This document shows positions 1 to 6,405 of a stretch of DNA of 18,432 nucleotides, piece after piece. Numbering within the stretch: position 1 is the first letter of the stretch; every line of letters begins with the position of its first letter. The notes under the pieces were generated by a model. It was not told where the DNA came from, searched no databases, and was given only the letters and a program-made list of their open reading frames with translations. The stretch is from assembly GCA_947176715.1 (NCBI GenBank), contig CAMWRR010000007.1, positions 1 to 18,432 of the forward strand, written 5' to 3'. This stretch comes from an uncultured Rikenellaceae bacterium (GTDB taxonomy: Bacteria > Bacteroidota > Bacteroidia > Bacteroidales > Rikenellaceae). Position numbers and translations under genes: made by a program.

Positions 1-811
1 AATTATCGTCTGCAGCTTCAGATTTGTATAAGATAAAGGTCCTGAGATAATACCACACCGGCTCCTTGTGGTGAAACGAGTTGACTCCGCGTCCCACCGT
101 CTGTTTGAAGAGCAGGTTGTCGAGATAGGAGCTTCCGCCCTCCATGTAGACGGCGGCGAACCATACCGCGGCCAGTGCGGCTATTATGCCCCACGTACGC
201 CACCCCAGATAGCGACCCGTGGTGCCCAGTTTGCGCTCCACGGCCAAAAACACTATAATTACCGTAAGGGGCATCAATATACCCACGGCCCCTTTGCTGA
301 AGACGGCGAGGAATATCCACACCGGCAACAGAAAGCGGTCCGCCTTGCTTCCGCTTTGCGAATATATCTTCCAGAAAGTGTAGAGAGCCAGCACTATGAA
401 CATGGTCATCATCATATCCATGCGCAACACTACGGTGCCTCCGGCGAACATCACGCACGTGAGCAACGCCAGCATGGGAGGGGCTATGCGTGTGGCCGAA
501 GCTCCTCTACCGAAACACCATCTGTTCATAATATACATTATGACTATGGCGGGAATGACGGTAAGCAACCCTATGAGCGCCATGTAGTGGGCGCCTGTGA
601 GCGACCGGAACGCCATCATGAACCAGAAGTACAGCGGCGGTTTGTCGGCGTATGCCGCTCCGTGGTTGTGAAAGGCGAACAGGGTACCGTCGCGCAACGC
701 CTCGTCCACTATACTCAGATACCTCAGCTCGTTGTCTACCGTGTAGTCCCTGAGCAGAAACACCGGCAGAAGCATGAGCATCGGCAACGTATACAGATAC
801 CAGTTTTTCAT
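1..811 (-). CDS. ArnT-like (GT39/GT83 type) membrane glycosyltransferase, 3' end outside window
   Basis: The frame is open from an ATG at 811 to the left edge (270 codons, no stop seen), so only the N-terminal half is present. The predicted protein begins with a hydrophobic segment (residues 2-20). An acidic/aromatic loop follows with D26-N-E-L-R-Y31 and DKPPLYFW at 56-63, the arrangement of the first periplasmic loop in ArnT/PMT-type enzymes, where an acidic residue is catalytic. Several more membrane segments follow. Family members of roughly 450-600 residues move a sugar from a polyprenyl-phosphate carrier to lipid A or another envelope acceptor on the periplasmic face. The start lies 10 bases after the stop of the LAB_N gene, so it is the third gene of the GT2 / LAB_N / ArnT-like cassette. 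Donor sugar and acceptor cannot be read from sequence. The last visible residues are less hydrophobic than expected, so a frameshift near the edge is possible. Confidence 0.82.
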   Translation of the reverse strand, partial: MKNWYLYTLPMLMLLPVFLLRDYTVDNELRYLSIVDEALRDGTLFAFHNHGAAYADKPPLYFWFMMAFRSLTGAHYMALIGLLTVIPAIVIMYIMNRWCFGRGASATRIAPPMLALLTCVMFAGGTVVLRMDMMMTMFIVLALYTFWKIYSQSGSKADRFLLPVWIFLAVFSKGAVGILMPLTVIIVFLAVERKLGTTGRYLGWRTWGIIAALAAVWFAAVYMEGGSSYLDNLLFKQTVGRGVNSFHHKEPVWYYLRTFILYKSEAADDN

Positions 812-821
812 CTCGATAATG

Positions 822-1448
822 TTATTCGGCTGTTTCTCTTCGGAGTATCAGCAGGTTGCGCGTATATACGAATGCGCCGGTACATTGTCCTAATATCAGT
901 ACCGGGTCCAGTCTGTATATGGCGTACGATATTATTATCAGCGACCCTGTGAGGCTTATTATCCAGAATCCGCGCGGCAACACCGACTCACCCCGTCTGG
1001 AGGAGTAGAGCCATTGGTATATGAATCTCAGCGTGAATATTATCTGTCCGGCCGAGCCGTATATGAGCAACCATAACGGTATCTCGTCGTTGCGGAACAG
1101 ACGTTCGTAGTGGTAGCTCCAGTCGCCGGCCATGTAGACTATGGCGGCCACGGGGGTGAGCAGCAATAGGGCGCGGAGCACGACATTGACCCTCTTCCAC
1201 ACACCTTTTATGCCGAGGTTCCAGATATAGACGTAGTAAGAGATTATCTGACCGAGTATTATGGCGAAGTCGTCGCGTATCCATCCGTATATGAAGAGCA
1301 TATACGACCCTGCCATACTCAGTATCCAGAATATGGACGGCGACACCACCTTCTTGGCGCGCTCCGAGAGGATCCATTGCAGGATCATGCGTCCGGAGAA
1401 TAGTATCTGGGCGAGGATACCTATGGCGAAGACAATCGGACCGGGCAT
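822..1448 (-). CDS. Tandem LAB_N-domain integral membrane protein (candidate lipid-linked sugar flippase)
   Basis: The 208-residue protein consists of two copies of the lipid A biosynthesis N-terminal domain (LAB_N, first noted at the N-terminus of some LpxB proteins). Copy one is about residues 9-82 and copy two 128-203, joined by a hydrophobic linker. Each copy repeats the same landmarks: an R(F/M)-x2-QW segment, an S-x-P-x-x-FW turn (S36-P37-S-I-F-W41 and V156-L-P-R-G-F-W162), an S-x-x-GS helix, an aromatic-rich helix and an ILGQ motif (64-67 and 185-188). About three membrane helices per copy are expected. No LpxB catalytic domain is present. The ATG lies one base after the GT2 stop, which suggests translational coupling. 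The function of stand-alone LAB_N proteins is not established as far as I know. The position between a lipid-linked sugar synthase and a periplasmic transferase suggests flipping or presenting the carrier lipid. Confidence 0.87.
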   Translation of the reverse strand: MPGPIVFAIGILAQILFSGRMILQWILSERAKKVVSPSIFWILSMAGSYMLFIYGWIRDDFAIILGQIISYYVYIWNLGIKGVWKRVNVVLRALLLLTPVAAIVYMAGDWSYHYERLFRNDEIPLWLLIYGSAGQIIFTLRFIYQWLYSSRRGESVLPRGFWIISLTGSLIIISYAIYRLDPVLILGQCTGAFVYTRNLLILRRETAE

Positions 1449-1449
1449 A

Positions 1450-2178
1450 TTACAGCTTGCTTTCTCCTATTCGGTATTTTATGTAGCGTTTGCGCATCCA
1501 GCGGTAGGCGAAGCAGTCCATGAACGGAGCCACGAGCCTGTTGCGCAGGTTATATTTTGCAACCCCAGCAATACGCGGGAAGTGACGCACAGGCAACTGC
1601 TTCATGCGTCCCTCTTCGAGCAATATCAGAGCGGGGAAGAAGCGGTGCATCCCTGTGAAGAAGGGCAGACGTTTGGCTACGTCGGTGTGCAGTATCTTGA
1701 GCGGACAGCCGGTGTCTGCGGCCGTATCGCCCGTCATTAAGCGACGGAAGCCGTTGGCTATCTTGCTCGACGCCCGTTTTACGAATCCGTCCTTGCGACC
1801 CTGCCGTATTCCCATTACCAGTTCGTAGTCTTTTACGTAGGGTATCAGAAGCTCGAAATCTTCGGGCGTTGTCTGCAAATCGGCGTCTATATATCCTATA
1901 TAGGGACTCTCGGTGACGTCGATACCCGCTTTTATCGCCGCCGACAAACCGCTGTTTTTGGCCAACGATATGTAGTAGATGTGGTCGTGGCGCGAACATA
2001 TCGCCTCGATGCACTCGCCGCTACGGTCGCGCGAGCCGTCGTTGACAAAAAGTATGCAACAGCGCATGGTGCTCGCAGATACGTATCGGCTCAGCTCCGA
2101 CTCCAGACGCTCCATGTTCTCCTCCTCGTTATAGACGGGGACTACTATAGTAAGGTCGTATTGGGATGTTCTGTTCAT
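1450..2178 (-). CDS. GT2 family glycosyltransferase, polyprenyl-phosphate sugar synthase type (ArnC/DPM1-like)
   Basis: The 242-residue cytosolic GT-A enzyme has VPVYNEEENM at the N-terminus, a VNDGSRD nucleotide-binding motif and a DADLQTTPED metal-binding segment, as in dolichyl- or undecaprenyl-phosphate sugar synthases. It would charge a polyprenyl phosphate with a sugar from a nucleotide donor. Unlike E. coli ArnC it has no C-terminal pair of membrane helices and ends in a basic tail (RWMRKRYIKYR), so membrane contact may depend on the LAB_N protein encoded one base downstream. I chose the ATG at 2178. A longer frame begins at 2256, but its extra 26 residues do not fit the family, and a good promoter (2198-2230) lies between the two starts, placing the likely transcript start near 2191. 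The sugar specificity is unknown. Confidence 0.88.
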   Translation of the reverse strand: MNRTSQYDLTIVVPVYNEEENMERLESELSRYVSASTMRCCILFVNDGSRDRSGECIEAICSRHDHIYYISLAKNSGLSAAIKAGIDVTESPYIGYIDADLQTTPEDFELLIPYVKDYELVMGIRQGRKDGFVKRASSKIANGFRRLMTGDTAADTGCPLKILHTDVAKRLPFFTGMHRFFPALILLEEGRMKQLPVRHFPRIAGVAKYNLRNRLVAPFMDCFAYRWMRKRYIKYRIGESKL

Positions 2179-2197
2179 TTCACTGTTTTTTCGTAAG

Positions 2198-2230
2198 GCA
2201 AATGTAACTATTTTCGCGATAATTGCGAAA
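2198..2230 (-). promoter_or_regulatory. Bacteroidota-type promoter for the GT2 cassette
   Basis: On the minus strand TACATTTGC (2198-2206) is an exact match to the -7 consensus TAnnTTTGY. It is preceded, after 20 bases, by TTTC (2227-2230), one mismatch from the -33 TTTG. Transcription would begin near 2190, leaving a leader of only about 12 bases before the ATG at 2178. The site favours that start codon over the one at 2256. Confidence 0.6.
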
Positions 2231-2252
2231 TGGGGATATACTGGCCTGATAA

Positions 2253-2552
2253 TCAATCGTCCAGTTTGTCATATAGGTAATCCGACTCCTCTTGCATATT
2301 GTCCAGCTCTTCCTGCAGTTCGTCTATCTTGTCCTGCCATTCCCAATAGTCGTCGGGGTCGTCTGTGCTGTCGAGCATATCCTGCATCTGGTCTATGCGC
2401 GATTGAAGGTCGTCGATATTTTCGTTCAACTCGTCGATGCGATACTCCAACTCCTCCGAGCTGTCTTGCGACGAGCGGTAATGTTCTTTGCCGTTGTTAC
2501 CGAACAGAAATTCGAGAGTCAGAAAATAGTATAATGAATCCCAAAATGACAT
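2253..2552 (-). CDS. Small acidic coiled-coil protein of unknown function
   Basis: The 99-residue protein is not one I recognise. It starts with an aromatic, hydrophobic stretch (residues 3-17, FWDSLYYFLTLEFLF) that could form an amphipathic or membrane-associated helix. A short polar linker with Ser and Asn follows. Residues about 34-98 have heptad-spaced Leu/Ile/Met (LEYRIDELNENIDDLQ, then a second run after a DDPDD break), predicting two antiparallel or paired coiled-coil helices. The composition is very rich in Asp and Glu. No signal peptide or enzymatic motif is visible. The start is 18 bases past the T-tract of the tRNA terminator and I see no promoter of its own, so it may rely on read-through. 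The GT2 gene follows 74 bases downstream and has a separate promoter. Confidence 0.7.
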   Translation of the reverse strand: MSFWDSLYYFLTLEFLFGNNGKEHYRSSQDSSEELEYRIDELNENIDDLQSRIDQMQDMLDSTDDPDDYWEWQDKIDELQEELDNMQEESDYLYDKLDD

Positions 2553-2569
2553 GACTGTGTGTTTAGTGT

Positions 2570-2607
2570 AAAAAAGAATCCCGAAAATCAGTGATTTTCA
2601 GGATTCT
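2570..2607 (-). terminator. Intrinsic terminator after the tRNA-Lys genes
   Basis: On the minus strand an inverted repeat (arms 2592-2607 and 2575-2590, 15 of 16 positions paired, one C/A mismatch) is followed by a run of six T. It lies 26 bases after the end of the tRNA-Lys(CTT) gene and just before the coiled-coil gene. Confidence 0.85.
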
Positions 2608-2632
2608 AATCGCGGAAATCTCCCGCTTTTCG

Positions 2633-2705
2633 TGGTCCCTCAGGGGCTCGAACCCTGGACCCCAACATTAAGAGTGTCGTGCTCTACCAGCTGAGCTAAG
2701 GAACC
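2633..2705 (-). tRNA. tRNA-Lys (anticodon CTT)
   Basis: A 73-base cloverleaf is readable by eye. The acceptor stem is GGTTCCT/AGGGACC with one T-G pair and discriminator A. The D arm is GCTC-AGCTGGTA-GAGC, the anticodon loop CTCTTAA (anticodon CTT), and the T arm CAGGG-TTCGAGC-CCCTG. The 3' CCA is not encoded. It lies 22 bases downstream of the tRNA-Lys(TTT) gene and shares most of its D-arm and anticodon-stem sequence, so the two are probably co-transcribed and arose by duplication. Confidence 0.97.
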
Positions 2706-2727
2706 TTGCCTTTCGGCTATATTTTCG

Positions 2728-2800
2728 TGATCCAGCTGGGGCTCGAACCCAGGACCCCAACATTAAAAGTGTTGTGCTCTACCAGCTGAGCTACTGAATC
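2728..2800 (-). tRNA. tRNA-Lys (anticodon TTT)
   Basis: A 73-base cloverleaf has acceptor stem GATTCAG/CTGGATC, discriminator A, D arm GCTC-AGCTGGTA-GAGC, anticodon loop CTTTTAA (anticodon TTT) and T arm CTGGG-TTCGAGC-CCCAG. The 3' CCA is not encoded. It is the promoter-proximal gene of the pair; the transcript would start about nine bases upstream of it. Confidence 0.97.
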
Positions 2801-2815
2801 TCCTTGTTTGCGTGT

Positions 2816-2848
2816 GCAAATGTATGGCAAAAAAAACATATATCCAAA
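2816..2848 (-). promoter_or_regulatory. Promoter of the tRNA-Lys pair
   Basis: On the minus strand TTTG (2845-2848), a 20-base spacer and TACATTTGC (2816-2824) match the Bacteroidota promoter consensus at every defined position. The predicted start site is near 2809. The nine-base -7 element is identical to that of the GT2 promoter at 2198-2206. Confidence 0.85.
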
Positions 2849-3197
2849 TTTTACAGTAAAAAAATTGCGGGTAATTGTCGTAAAATCGGAGATGAATATA
2901 GGTAATGCTTTATTATAGTGATTGTTCGGTGTTGTCGTTTTTATGGGTTGCCGGGGCGGTATCTCTATCGCTGTCGGCGGATTTGAGTGCGGGTATAGAT
3001 ATGTCTCGCGAGGCTCCGTCGGGGCGGTATTCGGATATAACCATAGATGGGGGCGACTGCAATGAGGTACGCCGCCGACATCGCTCTTTGTACATAAAAA
3101 GCGGAGAAATGTTCGATATTTATGGGTAACGAGGTGTGCCAAGCGTAATTATACTCAGTCTACCTCGCTTCGCTATGGTCGCATTACGGACAGCAAT
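2849..3197. other. Intergenic stretch with no convincing gene
   Basis: About 350 bases hold no gene I can support. A 74-codon plus-strand frame (2905-3129) encodes a peptide with a hydrophobic N-terminus (residues 9-24) that resembles a weak signal peptide. It has no recognisable domain, no clear promoter, and a stop codon directly upstream of its ATG. A short inverted repeat (CGAGGT at 3130-3135, ACCTCG at 3162-3167) follows it. The minus-strand frame across this region is an artefact of the tRNA gene. Confidence 0.5.
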
Positions 3198-3239
3198 AAA
3201 AAAGGAGTCCGCCGGAACAGCTCCCGACGGACTCTTTTT
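3198..3239. terminator. Bidirectional-looking intrinsic terminator downstream of the NagB/PIG-L gene
   Basis: Arms GAGTCCG (3205-3211) and CGGACTC (3228-3234), extended inward by further G-C pairs, are flanked by six A on the left and five T on the right. It can therefore stop transcription in both directions. Its main client is the minus-strand NagB/PIG-L gene, whose stop lies 17 bases upstream. Confidence 0.85.
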
Positions 3240-3255
3240 CTATAAGGATAAGTTG

Positions 3256-5196
3256 TTACCTGAACATATCGTATTGCACGAACACCTCTATCGCCTCATA
3301 TTCGGCCATGCCGAGTTTGTTGTAGAGGCGGGCTGTAGCCTGCGTGCGGTCTTCGGCGCGCTGCCAGAACTCGCGTTTGTCGTCGCCGGGGAAGGGTACG
3401 ATATCTTTCTGCGAGAGGTGGCGGTAGATGGCGTGACGTTTTCTGATGACCTCGTCGGGGCTGAGGGGCACGGCCATGTCTACCATGTCGAGCTCCCACT
3501 CCTGCCATGCGCCGCGATAGAGCCACAGACGGCAGTCTTTGAGCCACTCGTCGGACTGTATCTGTTTGATTGCCCCGAGAACCGCCTCTATACATACGCG
3601 GTGTGTGCCGTGGGGGTCTGAAAGGTCGCCGGCGGCATATATCTGGTGGGGTTTGATCTCGCGCAACAGCTTGATTATAATGTCGATGTCCTCCTGACCT
3701 ACGCCGTTTTTCTTAACCGTTCCGGTCTCGTAGAACGGGAGATTGAGGAAGTGTACATGTGTGTTCTCATCGAGACCGATGAAGCGGTCTGCGGCACGGG
3801 CCTCGCCGCGACGGATGGCCCCTTTGAGTGCGAGAAGCTCGCGAGGTTCGCGTTCGCCCTTCTTCTTGCCGTCGATGATGGCCTTGATGCGGTCGTACTC
3901 GTCACCCAAGCCGCACTGGCGGGCCGTGTCGAGTATCTGCAACACCACGTCGTCGTGAACGGCGATGTTACCCGAGGTCTCGTAAGCCACGTGCACGTCG
4001 TGACCCTGATCGCTCAGACGTATGAAGGTACCGCCCATAGATATGACGTCGTCGTCGGGGTGCGGGCTGAATATGAGCACGCGCTTGGGATAGGGGGTGC
4101 TTCGTTCGGGACGTGTCGAGTCGTCGGCATTGGGTTTGCCTCCGGGCCATCCTGTGATGGTGTGCTGCAACTCGTTGAACACACGTATGTTGACGGCGTA
4201 ATAGTCGCCCACCTCGTCGAGAAGCTGGCCGAGCGAGTTGTCGATGTAGTCCTGATAGGTGAGTTTGAGGATAGGCTTGTCTACCTGCTGGCAGAGCCAC
4301 AATACCGCCTTGCGGATGAATTTGTCGGTCCACTGGCAGGTGCCCACCAGCCACGGTTTCTTGAAGCGCGTAAGCTCTACGGCCACATCTTCCGACACCA
4401 CGAACTCTACGTTGGGGTGCGTCTGCATTACGCTGGCGGGGACAGCGATATCCACTGCACCCTCTACGGCACGTTCGAGAGCCTTGGACTTATCCTCGCT
4501 CCATGCGAACATTATCACCTGACGGGCGCTGAGCAACGTGGACAGCCCCATGGTGATGGCGCGGTTGGGTACATTGTCGCCTATGCGTATGTCGTCGGCA
4601 ATGACCTTGCAGGTGCTGTTGCTCAGGGCTACCAGACGGGTCTTGGTGTTTACCGAGGTGCCCGGCTCGTTGAAGCCTATCTGCCCGCCGGTACCTATGC
4701 CGAGGAGCATGAGGTCGATGCCGCCCGCCTCAGCTATCTTCTCCTCATAGCCGCGGCAGTATGCCGAGATCTCCTCGAGAGGCACGTTGCCCGAAAGGAG
4801 GTGTATGTTGCTCTCCTCTATGTCGATATGTTTGAGCAGCTCTTCGCGCATGGCACGGCTGCGGCTGTGGTCCTCGTCGGCATTCACCGGATATAGCTCG
4901 TCGAGGCTGAATACTATCACGTTTTTGAAGCTGAGCGACTCCTCACGGTGCATGCGTACCAGCTCGCGATATATCCCTACGGGCGATTTGCCGGTAGATA
5001 GCCCCAATACGAATTTTTCGCCTTTGAGCGTCTTTGCCTGTATGGCTTTGGCTACCTGACGCGCCACATAGTGGGCGCCGTTTTCGGCCGAGGGGCACAC
5101 CAACGTGGGTATCTGTTCATAACGGGTTATTATGTCCAGCGGCTCCACGCCCTGTTTAAGGCCGCCTCCCGTCACCAATTTGTAGTTTGAACTCAT
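3256..5196 (-). CDS. NagB-like / PIG-L deacetylase fusion protein
   Basis: The 646-residue cytosolic protein joins two amino-sugar enzyme families. Residues about 20-290 are a glucosamine-6-phosphate deaminase/isomerase (NagB) fold, with the phosphate-loop-like STGKSP (67-72), SLDE with D99 in place of E. coli D72, and GIGTGGQIGFNEP (166-178). Residues about 371-600 are a PIG-L/LmbE-type zinc deacetylase, with SPHPDDD (H379, D381, D382) and a second metal motif DPHGTH (H529, H532). Canonical NagB has Asp141 and His143 in its GNDGHIAFNEP motif. Here these positions are G170 and Q172, while the Glu148 equivalent (E177) is kept. Deaminase activity is therefore doubtful, whereas the deacetylase motifs look complete. 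NagB/PIG-L fusions of about 650 residues are known in Bacteroidota. The gene follows ddl by 46 bases on the same strand with no promoter visible in the gap, so co-transcription is likely. Confidence 0.9.
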   Translation of the reverse strand: MSSNYKLVTGGGLKQGVEPLDIITRYEQIPTLVCPSAENGAHYVARQVAKAIQAKTLKGEKFVLGLSTGKSPVGIYRELVRMHREESLSFKNVIVFSLDELYPVNADEDHSRSRAMREELLKHIDIEESNIHLLSGNVPLEEISAYCRGYEEKIAEAGGIDLMLLGIGTGGQIGFNEPGTSVNTKTRLVALSNSTCKVIADDIRIGDNVPNRAITMGLSTLLSARQVIMFAWSEDKSKALERAVEGAVDIAVPASVMQTHPNVEFVVSEDVAVELTRFKKPWLVGTCQWTDKFIRKAVLWLCQQVDKPILKLTYQDYIDNSLGQLLDEVGDYYAVNIRVFNELQHTITGWPGGKPNADDSTRPERSTPYPKRVLIFSPHPDDDVISMGGTFIRLSDQGHDVHVAYETSGNIAVHDDVVLQILDTARQCGLGDEYDRIKAIIDGKKKGEREPRELLALKGAIRRGEARAADRFIGLDENTHVHFLNLPFYETGTVKKNGVGQEDIDIIIKLLREIKPHQIYAAGDLSDPHGTHRVCIEAVLGAIKQIQSDEWLKDCRLWLYRGAWQEWELDMVDMAVPLSPDEVIRKRHAIYRHLSQKDIVPFPGDDKREFWQRAEDRTQATARLYNKLGMAEYEAIEVFVQYDMFR

Positions 5197-5242
5197 GACT
5201 GTTTATTTTTAGTTCACTGTTATATTCGATCTTTAGTTGCGT

Positions 5243-6220
5243 TTATCGCGTCTCCTCTATTATCATGTCGAACAACTCGGTGGCGCTCAACCCCATGGCT
5301 CTGGCCTGCTGGGGTATGATGCTCGCGGGCGACATGCCGGGCACGGTGTTGACCTCTATGAAGTATGGCACCTCGTCGCGCACGATGAAGTCTATGCGTA
5401 CCAAAGAGCGCATACCCAAGGCGTCGTATATCGTCTTCATGCTATCGTAGAGCCTCTCCAAAGCCAGCGGCGATATTCTCGCGGGGGTTATCTCCTGACC
5501 TTTGCCGTTGTATTTGGCGTCGTAGTCGAAAAATTCGCCGTCGGGGACTATCTCTGTCGGCGGGAACAGCACGAACTCGCCTTTGTGGCGCATGATGCCG
5601 CAACTTAGCTCGGTGCCGTCGATGCACTCCTCTACGAGCACCTCGTCGCTCTCCTCGAAAGCTATTCTTACCGCCTCGGGAAGATCTTCGGCCCTCTTGA
5701 CCTTGGTGACACCGAAACTGCTGCCGGAGGTGGCGGCCTTTACGAAAACGGGCAAAGAGAGCGTCTTTACTATCTCCTCGGTGTCGAGAACGGTGCGCCT
5801 GTTTAGCCTGATGTCGCGTGCCATGGCCACGTCGCATCCCGAAAGGGCCCGTTTGCTCAGTATCTTGTCGAATGTGACGGCGCTGGCCGTGGGCGAACAT
5901 GTAGAGTAGGGTATGCGCATCAGCTCGAAGTAGGACTGCAACAGACCGTTTTCGCCGGGGGTGCCGTGTATCATTATTAGCGCGTAGTCGAAGAGTGTCT
6001 CCCCCTTGTCGGGCAAGGTGACCGAGAAACGGTTTTTGTCTATGTCGAATCTCTGTCCCGCGCATTCGACATACCAGTCGCGTCCGCGTACTATCACCAT
6101 GTAGACGTTGTAACGTTCTTTATCGAGGACCGATTCTACGAAAGCTCCGCTTTTGAGCGATACCTCTATCTCGGGCGAGTCGCCGCCTGCGAGTATTGCG
6201 ACATTCGGTTTAGGTGTCAT
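5243..6220 (-). CDS. ddl: D-alanine--D-alanine ligase
   Basis: The 325-residue ATP-grasp ligase is of normal length and makes the D-Ala-D-Ala dipeptide for peptidoglycan precursors in the cytosol. The N-terminal EIEVSLKSG (17-25) carries the first-alanine-site Glu. HGTPGENG (85-92), the omega-loop FDYDAKY (231-237) with Tyr233 at the position that marks D-Ala rather than D-lactate specificity, RID (275-277) and EVNTVPGMSPAS (289-300, with Ser300 equivalent to E. coli DdlB Ser281) are all present. No VanA-type His is seen, so the cell wall should be vancomycin-sensitive in type. It has its own promoter (6255-6288) and is followed by the NagB/PIG-L gene. Confidence 0.96.
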   Translation of the reverse strand: MTPKPNVAILAGGDSPEIEVSLKSGAFVESVLDKERYNVYMVIVRGRDWYVECAGQRFDIDKNRFSVTLPDKGETLFDYALIMIHGTPGENGLLQSYFELMRIPYSTCSPTASAVTFDKILSKRALSGCDVAMARDIRLNRRTVLDTEEIVKTLSLPVFVKAATSGSSFGVTKVKRAEDLPEAVRIAFEESDEVLVEECIDGTELSCGIMRHKGEFVLFPPTEIVPDGEFFDYDAKYNGKGQEITPARISPLALERLYDSMKTIYDALGMRSLVRIDFIVRDEVPYFIEVNTVPGMSPASIIPQQARAMGLSATELFDMIIEETR

Positions 6221-6254
6221 TTCAGTATTGACTTTCGGATTGGAAAAATTCCTT

Positions 6255-6288
6255 ACAAATATAGCCTAAATATATGTAAAAAAACAAT
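6255..6288 (-). promoter_or_regulatory. Promoter of ddl
   Basis: On the minus strand TATATTTGT (6255-6263) fits TAnnTTTGY exactly. ATTG (6285-6288, one mismatch from TTTG) lies 21 bases upstream. Transcription would start near 6248, about 28 bases before the ddl ATG. Confidence 0.7.
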
Positions 6289-6405
6289 AAAAAAGAGTAT
6301 TATTGCATTGCGGGAAGTTGTCGGGAGCGGAGCGTGACATCTGTTTCTCCCTCATTTTCAGTTCGGATGCCGAAAACTCTCCCCGACCAATTTAACTTTT
6401 ATAAG

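Noticed and set aside
2179..2256. GT2 start at 2256
   Set aside because: The added residues have no family counterpart and a consensus promoter lies inside that stretch.
2717..3142. 141-codon minus-strand frame ending in SVAQLVEHNTFNVGVLGSSPSWITKI-type sequence
   Set aside because: Its C-terminal part is the tRNA-Lys(TTT) gene read as protein, a well-known annotation artefact, and the rest has no coding character.
3646..4896. 416-codon plus-strand frame antisense to the NagB/PIG-L gene
   Set aside because: It is a mirror frame caused by GC-rich codons of the real gene on the other strand; the translation has no recognisable motif while the minus strand shows clear NagB and PIG-L motifs.
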